A DNA stretch of 64,000 nt from Streptomyces sp. A 4/2 (GCF_940670765.1 NZ_CALNVW010000020.1:186001-250000); one strand, 5' to 3'; positions 15,781-24,727 are shown, counted from the first letter of the stretch. Translations and numbers: made by a program. Notes: generated by a model not told the origin, from the sequence alone.

Positions 15781-17250
15781 ATGAGCTCCACGGCCGACGC
15801 CCCGCGTGCTCCCGTCCCCGTCGTGGCCGGTATCGATGTGGCCACCGCCGCGGTGAGGGTGCTGTGTGCCGACGCCCGCGGACGGGTCGTCGCCGAGGGC
15901 CGGGCGGCGCTCCCCCAGCCGGTACGCGGCGCGGGCGGCAGCAGTGAGCAGGATGCCCGCAGCTGGTGGCCCGCCACGGCCGCAGCCCTGCGGGAGGCCA
16001 CGGCGAAGCTGCCGGGCGGCGGCCGGGAGGTGATCGCGGTCGCCGTCTCCGCCACCTCCGGAACGCTGGTGCCGACAGGCCCGGACGGCGAACCGGTGGG
16101 CCCGGCCCTGATGTACGACGACCGGCGCGCCGCCGCTGTCAACGCGCGGGCACAAGAACTGGGCGAGCCCCGCTGGCGGGCGCTGGGACTGTCCGTCGGT
16201 CCGACAGCCGCCCTGGGGAGGCTCGTCCAGTGCGTCGAGCGGGCCCTTCCCGGGCAACTCGTCCTGCACACACCTGAGTTGATCGGCCGCAGACTGACCG
16301 GCCACCCGGTCGCCGTCGATTGGAGCCACGCGCTGAAGAGCGGCTACGACCCGCGCGCCGGCGAGTGGGCCACCGAGGTCCTGGACGCCCTCGGCGTGCC
16401 TTCCGACCTGCTCCCCGCGGTGCAGGCCCCGGCCACCCCGGCCGGTTCGGTCTCGGTTTCCGCCGCGGCGGAGACGGGGCTGCCTGCGGGCTGCCAGGTC
16501 CGGCTCGGCATGACGGACGGATGCGCGGGCCAGATCGCGACCGGCGCCGTGGAGCCGGGCCGTTTCGTGGGCGTGCTCGGGACGACGTACGTCCTCAAGG
16601 GGGTCACCCGGGAGCTGGTCACCGATCCGGCGGGGGCCCTCTACAGCCATCGCCACCCGGACGGTTACTGGCTGCCCGGCGGCGCGTCCAACACCGGTGG
16701 CGAGGCGCTGGCCGCGGTGGATCCGGCCCGGCTTCCAGGACTGGACGCCGCGGCGGACGCCCGTGGTCCCGCTTCGTGCCTGAGCTACCCGCTGCGCCGC
16801 GAGGGCGAGCGGTTCCCTTTCGTCTCCGGCGACGCGCGCGGCTTCTCCACCGGTACGCCGCTGGACGAGGCGGACGAGCACCGGGCAGCGCTGGAGGGCG
16901 TCGCCTTCCTGGAGCGCCTCGCACTGGAGCGCGTACAGGAACTGGGTGTCGAGGTGCTGGGTCCGCTGTACACGGCGGGCGGCGGCAGTCGCAGTGCCCT
17001 GTGGACCCGTGTCCGCGCCACGGTTCTCGGCCGGCCGCTGTGCGTGGCCGAGCGGGCCGAGACCGCGTTCGGCGCAGCGCTGCTGGCCGCCGCCGGCACA
17101 CTGCACCCGGACCTCTCGGCGAGCGCGGCGGCCATGGCAGGAACGGGAATCCTGGTCGATCCGGTGGAGCGGGAGCAGGCCGCGCTGGAGGAGTCGTACC
17201 AGGGTTTCGTCACGGAACTGAGCACGCGTGGCTGGCTGAACACCGGCTGA
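15781..17250 (+). CDS. FGGY-family carbohydrate kinase (second paralogue)
   Basis: 489 residues. The N-terminal loop VVAGIDVATAAVRVL departs from the usual D-x-G-T (here D-V-A-T), while GYWLPGGASNTGGEAL and YTAGGGSRSALWTRVRATVLG conserve the second-domain and C-terminal ATP-binding signatures. LMYDDRRAA matches the substrate-site M-x-D-x-R segment of polyol/ketose kinases. The gene follows the polyol permease and probably phosphorylates the imported sugar or a keto product. The sequence differs clearly from the kinase at 10173, so the two enzymes should have different substrates. Confidence 0.83.
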   Translation: MSSTADAPRAPVPVVAGIDVATAAVRVLCADARGRVVAEGRAALPQPVRGAGGSSEQDARSWWPATAAALREATAKLPGGGREVIAVAVSATSGTLVPTGPDGEPVGPALMYDDRRAAAVNARAQELGEPRWRALGLSVGPTAALGRLVQCVERALPGQLVLHTPELIGRRLTGHPVAVDWSHALKSGYDPRAGEWATEVLDALGVPSDLLPAVQAPATPAGSVSVSAAAETGLPAGCQVRLGMTDGCAGQIATGAVEPGRFVGVLGTTYVLKGVTRELVTDPAGALYSHRHPDGYWLPGGASNTGGEALAAVDPARLPGLDAAADARGPASCLSYPLRREGERFPFVSGDARGFSTGTPLDEADEHRAALEGVAFLERLALERVQELGVEVLGPLYTAGGGSRSALWTRVRATVLGRPLCVAERAETAFGAALLAAAGTLHPDLSASAAAMAGTGILVDPVEREQAALEESYQGFVTELSTRGWLNTG

Positions 17251-17465
17251 AACGGCTCCGTTCCCGGGCGTCGCACGAGGGCGGGAATTCAATCAGCCCG
17301 TTCAGGAATTCAGCCGAACCGTTCGCCCGCCATTCGGCACGGCAGGACACCTCGCTCTGTTCATTGCCGGGATAATCGGTGCACGGACGCACGGTCCCGC
17401 CGTACACGTACGCGTCGATGTGACCGATCCTGCCGAAGCCGCCATGAACAGAGCCGGAGAACCGC

Positions 17466-18770
17466 ATGTTCCCTCAGGAGAAAGACGCTTTCAGCGATAC
17501 CGCTGGGGCGCCGGTGGAGGAGTCGGAAAAGACGACGCGTGAACACTGGAAGTGCTCCGCCCTCGCCGGTATGGCGGCATACATGGACGCGGGTTCGATC
17601 GTCGCGTTAGGTGCGGGACTCGTCCTGTTCCAGTCGTACCTGCACCTGAGCGACAGCGCGGTGGGACTTCTTGCCGCGCTGGGACCGAATGCCATCGGCT
17701 GCGCGATCGGCGCGTTCATCGGCGGTCGACTGGGCGACAAGCTGGGTCGCAAGCGCATTTTCAAGTACGACCTGCTGGTGTATGCGGCGGGAATCCTGTG
17801 CATCGCCCTGGCCGTCAATTCACCCATGCTTTTCGGAGGCACTTTCGTCGTCGGCCTCGCCGTGGGAGCCGACGTGCCGACCTCGCTGGCCCTGGTCGGC
17901 GAATTCGCGCCGGCCACGGCACGCGGCAAACTCCTCGGCTTCACCCAGGTGGCGTGGTGCCTGGGCCCGGTGATCGTCCTCCTGCTCGCCCTCGTCCTGA
18001 CCCCGCTGGGCCTGCTCGGCATCCGGATCGTGTTCCTGCAGTTGTTCGTCGTGTCACTGGTGACCTGGGCCCTGCGAAGGGGATTGTCCGAATCAGTGCG
18101 CTGGCAATCGGCTGCCGCCTCCCCGGCCCTGGTCAAGCGCTCCCTCGGCGCACTGTTCCGGGGCGCCAATCGCAGAGCTCTGATCTGGACGGGGACGATC
18201 TACCTCTTCTGGGGGCTGGCCGCCGCGACCAACGGAATCTTCACCCCTTACATGATCAAGACACTTCATGCCGGAAGTCAGTCCGCCGGTGTGGGCCTCT
18301 CCTGTGCGGGATTCGCGGTGACCATCGGCTCGGCGTTCTTTTTCATGAGATACGCCGACCGAAGCCATCTGACCAGGAAATGGATGTGGGGCGTGGGCGG
18401 GGCGATGCAGGTGATCGCCTACCTGATCTATCTGGTCCTTCCCTTCACCATCCCGGTGATCATCCTCAATATTCTGCTCTTCTCCGTGGGTGGGACCTTC
18501 GCAGGAGAGCCGCTCTACAAAATCTTCAGCCAGGAACTGTTCCCGACGATGCTGCGGGGCACCGCGCAGGGCCTCACCTTCGGCCTCTCGCGCACGTTCG
18601 TCGGTATCTGGAGCCTCTTCGTCCCCACTCTCGCGAGCACCGGAATCCGGCCCGTAGCCGGATTGCTGACCGTTTTCCTGCTGATCAGCGCCGTTGTCGG
18701 ATTCGCCTTCATGCCCGATACGGCGGGCAAGCCGCTGGAGGAGATCCAAGCGGAGCGCGCCTTCGCCTGA
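17466..18770 (+). CDS. MFS sugar transporter (sugar-porter type)
   Basis: 434 residues, about 12 membrane segments. GGRLGDKLGRKRIFKYDLL is the conserved loop 2-3 motif (GxxxDxxGRK/R) of sugar porters, and ALVGEFAPATARGKLLG matches the PESPR-like cytoplasmic motif after helix 6. The C-terminal helix pair contains RGTAQGLTFGLSR. Likely imports a hexose, polyol or inositol. ATG 17466 has GGAG six bases upstream. A 215-base gap separates it from the kinase, with two GAATTCA-containing direct repeats at its start, so it may have its own promoter; its link to the operon is positional only. Confidence 0.8.
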   Translation: MFPQEKDAFSDTAGAPVEESEKTTREHWKCSALAGMAAYMDAGSIVALGAGLVLFQSYLHLSDSAVGLLAALGPNAIGCAIGAFIGGRLGDKLGRKRIFKYDLLVYAAGILCIALAVNSPMLFGGTFVVGLAVGADVPTSLALVGEFAPATARGKLLGFTQVAWCLGPVIVLLLALVLTPLGLLGIRIVFLQLFVVSLVTWALRRGLSESVRWQSAAASPALVKRSLGALFRGANRRALIWTGTIYLFWGLAAATNGIFTPYMIKTLHAGSQSAGVGLSCAGFAVTIGSAFFFMRYADRSHLTRKWMWGVGGAMQVIAYLIYLVLPFTIPVIILNILLFSVGGTFAGEPLYKIFSQELFPTMLRGTAQGLTFGLSRTFVGIWSLFVPTLASTGIRPVAGLLTVFLLISAVVGFAFMPDTAGKPLEEIQAERAFA

Positions 18771-18890
18771 GTACTCAGCCCCTGGCCGACGGCGCCCGGA
18801 CCGGCGCCGCACCTTCGTGGTGCCGACCGTGCCGGCCGTTCCGGTGGCGGGCACACCGCCCGATGCGGTGACAGGCCCGGGAAGCCGACC

Positions 18891-18929
18891 GCGTAGGAGG
18901 CGTGCGAACATTTCACATGCCTCCTACGC
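18891..18929 (+). promoter_or_regulatory. Hairpin enclosing the ribosome site and start codon of the TlpA-like gene
   Basis: Arms 18891-18904 and 18916-18929 form a 14-bp stem with one G-U pair and an 11-base loop. The AGGAGG ribosome site (18895-18900) is in the left arm and the ATG at 18917 is in the right arm, so the folded RNA would hide both. It could instead terminate the transporter transcript, although it lies 120 bases downstream of that stop. Confidence 0.6.
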
Positions 18930-19534
18930 GTCCCGCTCGCCGTAACAGCGCTCTCCGCCGCACCGCCTTGTCCGGCGCAACTCTCTTGGCCTGCACGCTC
19001 GTTCTGTCGGCCTGTGATTCCGGGACCGGAGCGGGCAGTTCCAAGGACACCGGTCGGGTGACCGACGCCGACGGCATCGTCTCCGTCCGGAAGAGCGACC
19101 GCACGTCCGCACCCGAGCTCTCGGGCAAGGACCTCCGGGGCAGTGCGCTCGATGTGCGTGCCGCCTACCGCGGGAAGGTCGTGGTGGTGAATTTCTGGGG
19201 TTCGTGGTGTCCGCCCTGTCGCGAGGAAGCCAAGAACCTGGTGAGGGTATCCGGGCAACTGGCGCCCAAGGGCGTGGAGTTCGTCGGGATCAATACCCGT
19301 GACAGGCCAGGACCCGCCAGGGCCTTCGAGAAGGACCACGGCGTTCCGTACCGGAGCCTGGACGACCCGACCGGCAAGCTGCTCCTCCGCTTCCCTCCGG
19401 GCACCCTGAATCCGCAGACCCTCCCCTCCACCGTGGTCCTCGACCGGAACGGGAAGATCGCCGCGCGGAGGGCGGGTGCCATCAGCGAGGCGCAGCTGCA
19501 CAAGATGATCGATCCGGTGATCGCGGAGAAGTAG
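18917..19534 (+). CDS. TlpA/ResA-like thiol-disulfide oxidoreductase lipoprotein
   Basis: 205 residues. A lipoprotein signal (RRTALSGATLLACTLVLSAC, lipobox L-S-A-C with Cys near residue 33) anchors it outside the membrane. The thioredoxin-fold redox motif is FWGSWCPPCREEAKN, and the cis-Pro loop is TLPSTVVLD. It would reduce or oxidise extracytoplasmic thiols, for example in cytochrome c maturation; the partner is not in the window. Start choice is open: ATG 18917 is 16 bases and GTG 18902 only one base from AGGAGG, neither normal. The coding start lies inside the hairpin at 18891-18929. Confidence 0.87.
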   Translation: MPPTRPARRNSALRRTALSGATLLACTLVLSACDSGTGAGSSKDTGRVTDADGIVSVRKSDRTSAPELSGKDLRGSALDVRAAYRGKVVVVNFWGSWCPPCREEAKNLVRVSGQLAPKGVEFVGINTRDRPGPARAFEKDHGVPYRSLDDPTGKLLLRFPPGTLNPQTLPSTVVLDRNGKIAARRAGAISEAQLHKMIDPVIAEK

Positions 19535-20233
19535 TTCCGCGTGCGTGGGCCCCTCGACAGCCGGGCCGGCGCGAGGTCCGCACGGCCGGTGCGAGGTCCG
19601 CACGGCTGCAGGGTCCGCACGGCTGCAGGGTGCGCCGTATCGCCGACCTCACGTTCCGTAGCGAGTCCGTCCCCCACCATCGGGTTCCGGGCCGGGAGCC
19701 CCTCGGCGGCACGGATCCGGCCCGTACTCCCCTCTCTGTACAGGGGAGACCGGATCCTGAGAGGCACCCGCTCGCCCAGGGCCCTGGCGGCAACGGCCCG
19801 CCCCTCCACCGGCAGAGCGGCCGAACTGTGACGGCCGTCTCGCCCAACTGCGGTCCCCCCAGCCGGATTCCCCCACCCGCGCACCCGTATTTCCGTGTGA
19901 CCCACACAACTTCGGAACGCCTTCGAGGCGCCCTGCCCGGTGACGCCAGACACAGGACCTAGGTCACGTACGAAGGCGGATAGTCGACCCTCTCCCCGGG
20001 CACACACGGAAAAAACGGCCACAATTTCGGGCATTTCACACGATCTCACGATGAGGGGTAGTACAAGGGGGCATTGCCTCCACTGATGGGGCGCGCTAAC
20101 CATGGATCTCGGCAAGCACCGAGAACGAGCCAGCGACCAACGCCAACCGGCGAACGCGGCCAAGCCACTCGGTCCCGCCAGATACGCGCCGCCGAAGGCC
20201 ACCCCCCGTTGCCCCCGTATGGAAGAGGCCCGC
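19535..20233. other. Non-coding stretch upstream of the SLT-domain gene
   Basis: About 700 bases with no convincing gene. Near 19565-19640 there are short degenerate repeats built on GGTCCGCACGGC. The last 200 bases are AT-richer (AATTTCGGGCATTTCACACG) and probably hold the promoter of the SLT gene. I looked for the c-di-AMP (ydaO) riboswitch common before Streptomyces cell-wall hydrolase genes and did not find its GGGGTGAAT core. Confidence 0.6.
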
Positions 20234-20941
20234 ATGCCCCGCTTCACCCTGCCCCGCGTCACCCTGCCCCGCACCACCCGCAAGCACAAGATCGCCACCG
20301 CTGTCCTCGTCGCGGCAGGCGCCAGCACCGCTGTGGTGGCCACCGTCGTGCCGAGCAGCGCGCAGCCCCCGGCGTCGCACGCTTCCGCAGCGGTCAAGCC
20401 GGTCTCCACCAACGGTCTCCCGGCGAAGAGCACGACCAAGGACGCGGCCAAGGACACCAAGGCGGACGCGAAGAAGACGGACACGGCGAAGCAGGCTGCG
20501 AAGAGCAAGCCCTCCACTTCCGCCGCCGACCACGCCAAGGCCGCCGCTGCCGCGAAGAAGAAGCACGTCGCGAAGGAAGCCGCCAACCGCTCCACGGTGC
20601 GCAAGGCCCCCGTGGTCTACAAGAACAACCTCGACGGCTGGATCAAGCAGTCGCTCGCCATCATGAAGGCCAAGGGCATTCCCGGTACCTACGAGGGTCT
20701 GCACCGCAACATCATGCGTGAGTCGAGCGGCAACCCGAACGCCGTCAACAACTGGGACATCAACGCCCGGAACGGCATCCCCTCCAAGGGACTCCTCCAG
20801 GTGATCCAGCCCACGTTCGACAGGTACCACGTCAAGGGCACGGCCAACAAGCTGACCGACCCCGTCGCGAACCTGACCGCTGCGGCCAACTACGCGGCCC
20901 ACCGCTACGGCTCGATCGACAACGTCAACTCCGCCTACTGA
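20234..20941 (+). CDS. Secreted lytic-transglycosylase-like (SLT) domain protein
   Basis: 235 residues. Signal peptide residues 1-45 (basic start, TAVLVAAGASTAVVATVV, then SSAQ), a Lys/Ala/Thr-rich linker at ~50-125 likely spanning the cell wall, and an SLT domain at ~135-235: IMRESSGNPNAVNNWD with catalytic Glu, GIPSKGLLQVIQPTF, and ANYAAHRYGSIDNV. It should cleave or bind peptidoglycan glycan strands. I start at ATG 20234 after GGAAGAGG, because the signal peptide begins there; an in-frame ATG at 20102 would add 44 hydrophilic residues. Followed by a strong hairpin. Confidence 0.85.
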   Translation: MPRFTLPRVTLPRTTRKHKIATAVLVAAGASTAVVATVVPSSAQPPASHASAAVKPVSTNGLPAKSTTKDAAKDTKADAKKTDTAKQAAKSKPSTSAADHAKAAAAAKKKHVAKEAANRSTVRKAPVVYKNNLDGWIKQSLAIMKAKGIPGTYEGLHRNIMRESSGNPNAVNNWDINARNGIPSKGLLQVIQPTFDRYHVKGTANKLTDPVANLTAAANYAAHRYGSIDNVNSAY

Positions 20942-20997
20942 GACGGGTGAAGAGAGCCACGCCACTCGACGCGTCGGCACTTCACCGCCCCGGCAGC

Positions 20998-21026
20998 GCG
21001 GCTCGTCGGCCGGACCGACGAGCCGC
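20998..21026. terminator. Hairpin terminator after the SLT gene
   Basis: A 12-bp perfect stem with a 5-base loop, 57 bases after the SLT stop and between two convergent genes. Confidence 0.65.
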
Positions 21027-21170
21027 CGGCACCACGGGCGACTTCGCTTCGCCCGGCCCCGGTCAACCGCACCCGTAAGAACCGGCTCACCCGGCCCGTC
21101 CGCCGGCTGACGCCCGCGGCCCCCGGCCCGCCCGCCAACGGGGGCCCGCCCCGCACACCCGAATTCCCGC

Positions 21171-21944
21171 TCAAGCGAACGGCCCGGCCACGCGCCGGGC
21201 TTTCCGCTGTCCCGGCCCGGCCTGCTCGGCACCGGACCGCTGCGGCGGTACGAGCGCCGAAAGGAACGAGGTCCGGCGACGGAGCCGGAACCCCAGCGAT
21301 TCGTACAACCGGATCGCGTCGGTGTTGGCCGCCGACGCATGCAGGAACGGTGTCTCGTCCCGCTCCCTGATCTCATGGGCGACAGCCCGTACGAGCCTGC
21401 TGCCCAGTCCTTGTCCGCGCACGGCCTCATCGGTGCAGACGCCGCTGATCTCACTCCAGCCCGGCGGGTGCAGCCGCTCCCCGGCCATGGCGACGAGAAC
21501 ACCTTCGCGCCGGACACCCAGATACGTTCCGAGCTCGACCGTACGCGGCAGAAACGGTCCCGGCCGGGTGCGGGCCACCAGTTCGAGCATCTCCGGCACA
21601 TCGTCGGCACCGAGCCGTACGGCTTCCGGGTCGGGGGCCGCCTCCACCCCGTCGTCGACGAGCTGGACGCCCTCGGCGTGGAAGGTGCGCTCCCAGCTGT
21701 CCGGTGGCGGCCGGCGGAACGCGGTGAGGGTGACAGCCCCACCGGGCCCGGCGAGCGCGGCCGCATCGGCCCAGTCCGACGCGTCCGGGGTGTCGGGCAG
21801 CGCGAACCAGGGCGACACCCCGGCCGGGTAGCGCAGTACGCGGCCCCTGCGCTCGGCGAACCGGGCGTGCGGGCCGGTCAGCGAGGCACGGACCGGATTG
21901 TCCAGCGGATGGGTCGCGTGAGCGGCCTGGTCCGGGATGGTCAT
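21171..21944 (-). CDS. GNAT-family N-acetyltransferase
   Basis: 257 residues with a C-terminal GNAT fold. The acetyl-CoA loop is CTDEAVRGQGLGSRLVRAVAHEI (R-G-Q-G-L-G), followed by FLHASAANTDAIRLYESLGF, the conserved strand-helix with the general Tyr. The N-terminal ~100 residues resemble the FR47-like class. Substrate unknown. Its ATG overlaps the stop of the quinone-reductase-like gene at 21941-21944 (ATGA), so the two are one operon. Confidence 0.85.
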   Translation of the reverse strand: MTIPDQAAHATHPLDNPVRASLTGPHARFAERRGRVLRYPAGVSPWFALPDTPDASDWADAAALAGPGGAVTLTAFRRPPPDSWERTFHAEGVQLVDDGVEAAPDPEAVRLGADDVPEMLELVARTRPGPFLPRTVELGTYLGVRREGVLVAMAGERLHPPGWSEISGVCTDEAVRGQGLGSRLVRAVAHEIRERDETPFLHASAANTDAIRLYESLGFRLRRRTSFLSALVPPQRSGAEQAGPGQRKARRVAGPFA

Positions 21945-22861
21945 CCGGCCACCCCGATCACGATCTTGCCCCGGGTGTGCCCGCCCTCCACGGCCCGCAA
22001 CGCTTCGGCGGCCTCGGCCAGCGGGAAGGTCCGCGTGACATACGTGCGCAGGACGCCGCTGACGGCGAGGCGCGCCACTTCGTCGAGGACTGCGGCGTTA
22101 CGGGCCCGTTCGACGGCAGCCCCGCCGAGTTCCACGGCCAGCGGCTTGCCTCCGGCGCTGATCAGCCGCGTACGGTCGGTGACCAGCCCGGCCACGGCCC
22201 GCAGCGCGTCACCGCCGACCAGGTCGAAGACCGCGTCGACGCCGTTCGGGGCTACCGTCCGTACCCGCTCGGTGACGCCGGGTCCGGAGGTGATGTGCAC
22301 CGCGCCGAGCGATTCGACGAAGTTCTTCTTGTCCGCGCTCGCGGTGCCGACGACGCGTACACCGAGATGGCGGGCGATCTGGACGGCGGCCACGCCGACC
22401 CCGCCACCCGCGCCGTTGACCAGCAGGGTCGAGCCGGGCGCGGGACCGAGCTGGCGCACGCCGTCGTAGGCGGTGGCTGCCGCGACCGGCAGCACAGCGG
22501 CGTCGGTGAACGACAGAGCGTCCGGCTTGTGCGCGGTGACGGCGACGGGCATCAGCGTGTACTCGGCGTAACCGCCGGTCAGCGGGTTTCCGAAGACGGC
22601 CTGACCGGGTTCGAACCCTTCGACGCCCGGACCGGTCCGCTCCACGATTCCGGCGGCCTCGCTGCCGAAGACGACGGGAAACGTCGGTGGCTCGCTGCCG
22701 GGCCTGCGGTATCCGGTCCGCAGTTTCCAGTCGACCGGGTTCACCCCGGCCGCCCGGACGGCGACGAGCAGTTCACCGGGTCCGGGGACCGGTACCTCCT
22801 GCTCGACGAAGGCCTCTGCTTCCGGCCCGCCACTGCGGGTGAATACGTATGCCCTGGGCAT
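21941..22861 (-). CDS. Zinc-independent NADP-dependent quinone oxidoreductase-like protein (MDR family)
   Basis: 306 residues. N-terminal GroES-like domain (VRAAGVNPVDWKLRTG, FGSEAAGIVERTG) and a Rossmann domain with LLVNGAGGGVGVAAVQIARHLG (A-x-x-G-x-x-G) binding NADPH. The zinc-ligand residues of alcohol dehydrogenases are missing. Reduction of quinones or enones is expected. ATG 22861 has GAGGGAG four bases upstream; a GTG at 22873 lies within this site. Its operon with a GNAT suggests stress or detoxification, which is inference. Confidence 0.87.
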   Translation of the reverse strand: MPRAYVFTRSGGPEAEAFVEQEVPVPGPGELLVAVRAAGVNPVDWKLRTGYRRPGSEPPTFPVVFGSEAAGIVERTGPGVEGFEPGQAVFGNPLTGGYAEYTLMPVAVTAHKPDALSFTDAAVLPVAAATAYDGVRQLGPAPGSTLLVNGAGGGVGVAAVQIARHLGVRVVGTASADKKNFVESLGAVHITSGPGVTERVRTVAPNGVDAVFDLVGGDALRAVAGLVTDRTRLISAGGKPLAVELGGAAVERARNAAVLDEVARLAVSGVLRTYVTRTFPLAEAAEALRAVEGGHTRGKIVIGVAG

Positions 22862-23018
22862 GAGCTCCCTCACTCCGGTTCAGCACATCGGCCCCCTGCG
22901 CGGCCTCCGTCGGATCAGCAGCGAAAAGCCGGTTCCCCCTGCACGTATTCCCGGGGGCCGGAACGTTCACCGGGCTGCAACAAGCGGCGCCGCCGGATTC
23001 TCGTCGCGTCCGTACCGT

Positions 23019-23501
23019 CTACAGGCCCTGCTCCGGCGCGCCCTTGAGGACCTGCCGGAGCTCTTCGGTCTGCTGCTCCACGAGTTCCGGACGGCCGTGG
23101 TGGGCCGCCGGAGTGTTCTGGAACAGCGCCACCGACCAGGTTCCGTCCCGGAATTCGGCGACCAGGGTCTGTACGGCGTTCACCGCGGGCTCCAGATCCG
23201 TCTGCCCGGGTGGCACCATCCCGACGATCGCGTGGAGCACGACCGCGTCCCTGCCCAGCGGCCGTACGTCCCGCACCTTCGACACGAAGGTGGCCGTCGG
23301 ATGGTTGGCGAAGATCGGCGTCAGGTGGTCCTCGACCTCCGAGCCGCGTACCTGGCTGCCGTCGAAGCCGACCAGGAGCCCGTCAGGGACGAACAGTGCC
23401 GCGAAGCCCCGCGCGTCCCGGCGGTTCCAGGCGCCCAGCACTTCCTCGTAGCGGCGGCGCGCCGCGTCCTGCGCGGAACCGCGCTCAGGTGTCCCGTCCA
23501 T
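23019..23501 (-). CDS. SnoaL/NTF2-like (SgcJ/EcaC-type) small protein
   Basis: 160 residues with the cone-shaped NTF2-like pattern: N-terminal helix AARRRYEEVLGAWNRRDARGFAALF, then alternating beta-strands (LLVGFDGSQVRG, VVLHAIVGMVP, VAEFRDGTWSVALFQNTPA). The family includes hydrolases, cyclases and simple binding proteins, so the function stays open. It is alone on the minus strand; the carboxypeptidase terminator lies just upstream. Confidence 0.75.
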   Translation of the reverse strand: MDGTPERGSAQDAARRRYEEVLGAWNRRDARGFAALFVPDGLLVGFDGSQVRGSEVEDHLTPIFANHPTATFVSKVRDVRPLGRDAVVLHAIVGMVPPGQTDLEPAVNAVQTLVAEFRDGTWSVALFQNTPAAHHGRPELVEQQTEELRQVLKGAPEQGL

Positions 23502-23518
23502 AACGGCATCCTGGCACA

Positions 23519-23556
23519 GAGGCCTGCTCGCGGCCTTCCGGTCGCGAGCAGGCCTC
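23519..23556. terminator. Terminator after the D,D-carboxypeptidase gene
   Basis: A 14-bp perfect stem with a 10-base loop, beginning 19 bases after the carboxypeptidase stop on the minus strand and before the next minus-strand gene. Confidence 0.8.
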
Positions 23557-23574
23557 CTCGGAATGCTGGACGGG

Positions 23575-24465
23575 CTACTTCTTGAAGCCGTAGTCCATCA
23601 GCTTCTTCACGTCCGCGGTACGGGTCGTCTCCGAGGTGGAGGCGAGCACCGTGCCGATGACCGTCTTGCTGCCCCGGGTGGCGGCGAAGACCAGGCAGTA
23701 CTTGGCCTCCGGGCCGGACCCGGTCTTGACCCCGATGGTCCCCGAGTAACTGCTGAGCAGTTTGTTGGTGTTGGTCCACGACATGTAGCGGTAGCCGCCA
23801 CTCTTCGTCGTGACCTTCTGCTTCGTGGACTTCGTCTTCACGACCGTGCGGAACGTGGAGTACTTCATCGCGTTGCTGGCGAGCTTCGTCAGGTCGCGCG
23901 GCGTCGAGTAGTTCGAGCCGCCCCCTATGCCGTCGAACGAATCGAAGTGGGTGTTCTTCAATCCGAGGCTCTTGGCGGTGGAGTTCATCTGGCCGATGAA
24001 CGACTTGACGCGTGCGGCGCGCGTGGAACCGCTGCCGTACTTGTCGGCCAGCGCGTACGCCGCGTCACAGCCGGACGGAAGCATCAGACCGTACAGCAGC
24101 TGCCGGACGGTGACCTTGTCGCCCACGATCAGGTGGGCGGACGAGGCGTTCTTCGACACGATGTAGTCGCTGTACGCCTTCTGGATCGTGACCTTCGAAT
24201 CCAGATTGAGGTTCTTCTTGGCCAGCACCACCCGGATCGTCATGATCTTCGTGGTGGAGCCGGTGGAACGACGGGTGTCCGCGGCCTTGGTGAAGAGGGT
24301 CTTCCCCGAGCCGTTGTTCATCACGAAGCCGCCCTTGGCGACGATCGTGGGCGTCTTGGGCGTGGCCGCCTGCGCCGAGGCGCCGAACGCCCCAGCGGCC
24401 GTCACCGCACCAGCGGTGACAGCGACGACCGAAACGCGACGCATGCCCTTAATGCCAATTTTCAA
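23575..24465 (-). CDS. Secreted D-alanyl-D-alanine carboxypeptidase (S11, K15-like)
   Basis: 296 residues if started at TTG 24465. Signal peptide residues 1-34 (MRRVSVVAVTAGAVTAAG, cleavage after AQA). Penicillin-binding motifs are all visible: S70-T-T-K73 nucleophile motif, S131-G-C133 in place of S-x-N, and K247-T-G249. The S-G-C form is the one known from the Streptomyces K15 D,D-peptidase. It trims the terminal D-Ala of peptidoglycan stem peptides. TTG 24465 lies eight bases after GGAG; the ATG at 24444 has only a poor site. A hairpin follows the stop. Confidence 0.9.
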   Translation of the reverse strand: MKIGIKGMRRVSVVAVTAGAVTAAGAFGASAQAATPKTPTIVAKGGFVMNNGSGKTLFTKAADTRRSTGSTTKIMTIRVVLAKKNLNLDSKVTIQKAYSDYIVSKNASSAHLIVGDKVTVRQLLYGLMLPSGCDAAYALADKYGSGSTRAARVKSFIGQMNSTAKSLGLKNTHFDSFDGIGGGSNYSTPRDLTKLASNAMKYSTFRTVVKTKSTKQKVTTKSGGYRYMSWTNTNKLLSSYSGTIGVKTGSGPEAKYCLVFAATRGSKTVIGTVLASTSETTRTADVKKLMDYGFKK

Positions 24466-24702
24466 GGTGGATGCTCCAAATGCCGCTACAGCGCGGCCCC
24501 ATGGGAGGGCCGCTCGCACATGAGACGAACGAAAGGGCCCAATGGATGTGGGCTCCGGGAAGATTTCTCAGATTTCCGGACGCACCCACTTCGGACGGCT
24601 CCGCGGGTGGACGTGGCGCGCGGGCCCCGACGGCCCGCTCACACTCGCGCACGCCCCCCGACCACACCCGGTACACCCACCGGCCAGCCCATTCGCTTTT
24701 AA

Positions 24703-24717
24703 TAATGCCCAGCATTA
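24703..24717. promoter_or_regulatory. TetR operator candidate upstream of the hydroxysteroid dehydrogenase operon
   Basis: TAATGC-CCA-GCATTA: a perfect 6+3+6 inverted repeat ending 10 bases before the TetR start codon, inside an AT-rich stretch that probably holds the -10 region. Autoregulation by the TetR protein is the natural reading. Confidence 0.65.
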
Positions 24718-24727
24718 GAATTGCCGC

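Noticed and set aside
19560..19640. Possible CRISPR or regulatory array from GGTCCGCACGGC repeats
   Set aside because: Units are adjacent, degenerate and too few, with no spacers and no cas genes.
19900..20233. c-di-AMP (ydaO) riboswitch before the SLT gene
   Set aside because: Expected from Streptomyces practice, but the conserved GGGGTGAAT and GGGGAACC-type blocks are absent.
20102..20233. In-frame upstream start (ATG 20102) for the SLT protein
   Set aside because: It would place 44 hydrophilic residues before the signal peptide; ATG 20234 has a ribosome site.
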